Notes under the pieces: model-generated
What the model was told of the DNA's origin: nothing
What the model saw: only the letters and a program-made list of their open reading frames with translations
Databases searched by the model: none
Made by a program: the position numbers and the translations under genes
Assembly: GCA_003511945.1 (NCBI GenBank)
Contig: DOJA01000255.1
Location: 1 to 5,433 of the forward strand
Direction: 5' to 3'
From: Phycisphaerales bacterium
GTDB taxonomy: Bacteria > Planctomycetota > Phycisphaerae > Phycisphaerales > UBA1924
DNA: 5,433 nucleotides
Shown: one piece after another, positions 4,247 to 5,433 of the stretch
Layout of the letters: every line of letters begins with the position of its first letter
Numbering within the stretch: the first letter of the stretch is position 1

Positions 4247-5433
4247 ATGGACACCGAACGGCTCGTCTCGCACCGCGCGCGCTCCATGGACGCCAGCGGC
4301 ATCCGGCGCGTCTTTGACCTCGGCGCTCGGCTGAAGGACCCCATCAACTTCTCCATCGGGCAGCCGGACTTCCCCGTGCCCGATGCGGTCAAGCACGCCG
4401 CGGCCCGGGCGATCCACGAGAACCACAACGGCTACACGCTCAGCCAGGGCATCCCGCCCCTGAAGCGCAAGATCGCCGAGCACCTGCACGAGGACCTGGG
4501 CTGGCCCCCGGACGCGGGCGAGCCGGGATCGGGGGTGGGCGTCATCGTCACCACGGGCACCAGCGGGGCGATCCACATCGCCATGCTGGCGCTGCTGGAT
4601 GAGGGCGACGAGATCATCATCCCCGATCCCTACTTCGTCGCGTACCCCAGCATGGCGCGGGTGGCGGGGGGGCGGGCGGTCCGGTGCGACACCTACCCCG
4701 ACTTTCGCATGACGGCCGAGCGGATCGAGCCGCTGATCACGGCGCGGACGAAGGCGGTGATGCTGAACTCCCCGGGCAACCCCTCGGGCGTGGTGATGAG
4801 CGAGCGCGAGTGCCTGGAGGTGCTGGACCTGTGCCGCCGGCGCGGGGTGCTGCTGATCTCCGATGAGATCTACGACGAGTTCACCTTCGACGACGCTCGG
4901 GAGGTCACGCGCCATCGCGGGAGCAGGACGGCGCGCTGTCCGAGCCCGTGCCGCGCGGGCGGCTCGGAGGAGGATGTGCTGCTGATCCGCGGGTTCGGGA
5001 AGACCTACGGCTGCACCGGGTGGCGGATGGGCTACACCGCCGGCCCGCGCACGCTGATCGAGCACATGACGAAGATGCAGCAGTACTCGTTCGTGTGCGC
5101 GCCGGCCCCGCTGCAGTGGGGGTGCATCGCCACCTTCGGGATCGACATGACCGAGACCGTCGCGCGGTTCAAGGCGCGCCGGGAGACGGTGATCCGGGCG
5201 CTGAGCCCGCACACGCGGGTGACGACGCCGGGCGGGGCGTTCTACGCCTTTGTCGAGGTGCCCCAGCGACTGGGGCTGACCGGCCAGCAGTTCTTCGAGC
5301 GCGCGGTCGAGCGGAATGTGCTGGTGATCCCTGGGAATGTGTTCTCCGACCGGGACACGCACTTCCGGCTGTCGTTCGCGGTGAGCGAGGACCGGCTGGA
5401 GCGGGGGCTGGGGGTGCTGGCCGAGTTGTTGAA
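4247..5433 (+). CDS. PLP-dependent class I/II aminotransferase, 3' end outside window
   Basis: This is a fold-type I aminotransferase, probably aspartate/aromatic type. It exchanges an amino group between an amino acid and a 2-oxo acid through pyridoxal phosphate in the cytoplasm. The frame is open to the window edge (395 complete codons, no stop), close to full length for the family. Visible motifs are INFSIGQPDFPVP (33-45), TTGTSGAI (102-109), the cofactor-binding NSPGNPSG (174-181, N178), SDEIYDEF (205-212, D206 and Y209), the Schiff-base lysine K252 in GFGKTYGCTGWRMGY, and the substrate-carboxylate arginine R374 in HFRLSFA. An Arg/Cys/Ser-rich stretch (about 218-241) sits between the DEIY block and the lysine and looks like a loop extension. 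The ATG at 4247 fits the family N-terminus (MDTERLVSHRARSMDASGIR). Substrate specificity cannot be told from the sequence alone. Confidence 0.94.
   Translation, partial: MDTERLVSHRARSMDASGIRRVFDLGARLKDPINFSIGQPDFPVPDAVKHAAARAIHENHNGYTLSQGIPPLKRKIAEHLHEDLGWPPDAGEPGSGVGVIVTTGTSGAIHIAMLALLDEGDEIIIPDPYFVAYPSMARVAGGRAVRCDTYPDFRMTAERIEPLITARTKAVMLNSPGNPSGVVMSERECLEVLDLCRRRGVLLISDEIYDEFTFDDAREVTRHRGSRTARCPSPCRAGGSEEDVLLIRGFGKTYGCTGWRMGYTAGPRTLIEHMTKMQQYSFVCAPAPLQWGCIATFGIDMTETVARFKARRETVIRALSPHTRVTTPGGAFYAFVEVPQRLGLTGQQFFERAVERNVLVIPGNVFSDRDTHFRLSFAVSEDRLERGLGVLAELL

Noticed and set aside
4127..5362. Long minus-strand open frame opposite the aminotransferase
   Set aside because: It is a shadow of a gene with all catalytic motifs intact. 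The translation is His/Arg/Pro/Ala-rich without domains.

Overview
The window is a GC-rich bacterial chromosome segment with all recognisable genes on the + strand. The best taxonomic reading is Planctomycetota, probably class Phycisphaerae. Three things support this: a 56-residue small basic protein of the type confined to the PVC (Planctomycetes-Verrucomicrobia-Chlamydiae) superphylum (3925-4095), a membrane protein ending in the CxxCGYDLRGL...CPEC zinc-ribbon signature common in planctomycete hypothetical proteins (1834-2280), and a general scarcity of strong Shine-Dalgarno sites. The class-level placement is inference.

Left block (1-2280), a tightly packed probable operon: the 3' part of dnaJ (J domain lies outside the window), grpE (ATGA overlap), an FmdB-type zinc-ribbon gene (15 nt gap), and a small two-helix membrane protein with a C-terminal Cys4 zinc ribbon (GTGA overlap). 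DnaJ and GrpE are the co-chaperone and nucleotide-exchange factor of DnaK. The two zinc-ribbon proteins have no established function.

Middle non-coding block (2281-2619, 339 nt): dense in inverted repeats. Its core is a composite palindromic element (2312-2502) made of two diverged copies of a double-hairpin repeat in inverted orientation, arranged symmetrically around a perfect hairpin centred at 2406. The inner stems of the two copies differ but keep pairing at two compensated base pairs. A stem-loop overlaps the stop codon of the preceding gene, and a separate 9-bp inverted repeat lies just before acpS.

Right block (2620-5433), separate genes: acpS (holo-ACP synthase), a single-pass membrane protein with a SPOR-like C-terminal domain preceded by a good sigma70-type promoter, the small basic protein with a clear ribosome binding site, and a PLP-dependent class I/II aminotransferase that runs off the right edge. 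For acpS, the SPOR-like gene and the aminotransferase, a -10-like hexamer ends 6-8 nt before the ATG and no Shine-Dalgarno site is visible, which suggests leaderless or near-leaderless mRNAs.

No tRNA, rRNA, CRISPR array, insertion sequence or defence/phage system was seen. The most interesting content is the composite repeat and the small lineage-specific proteins.
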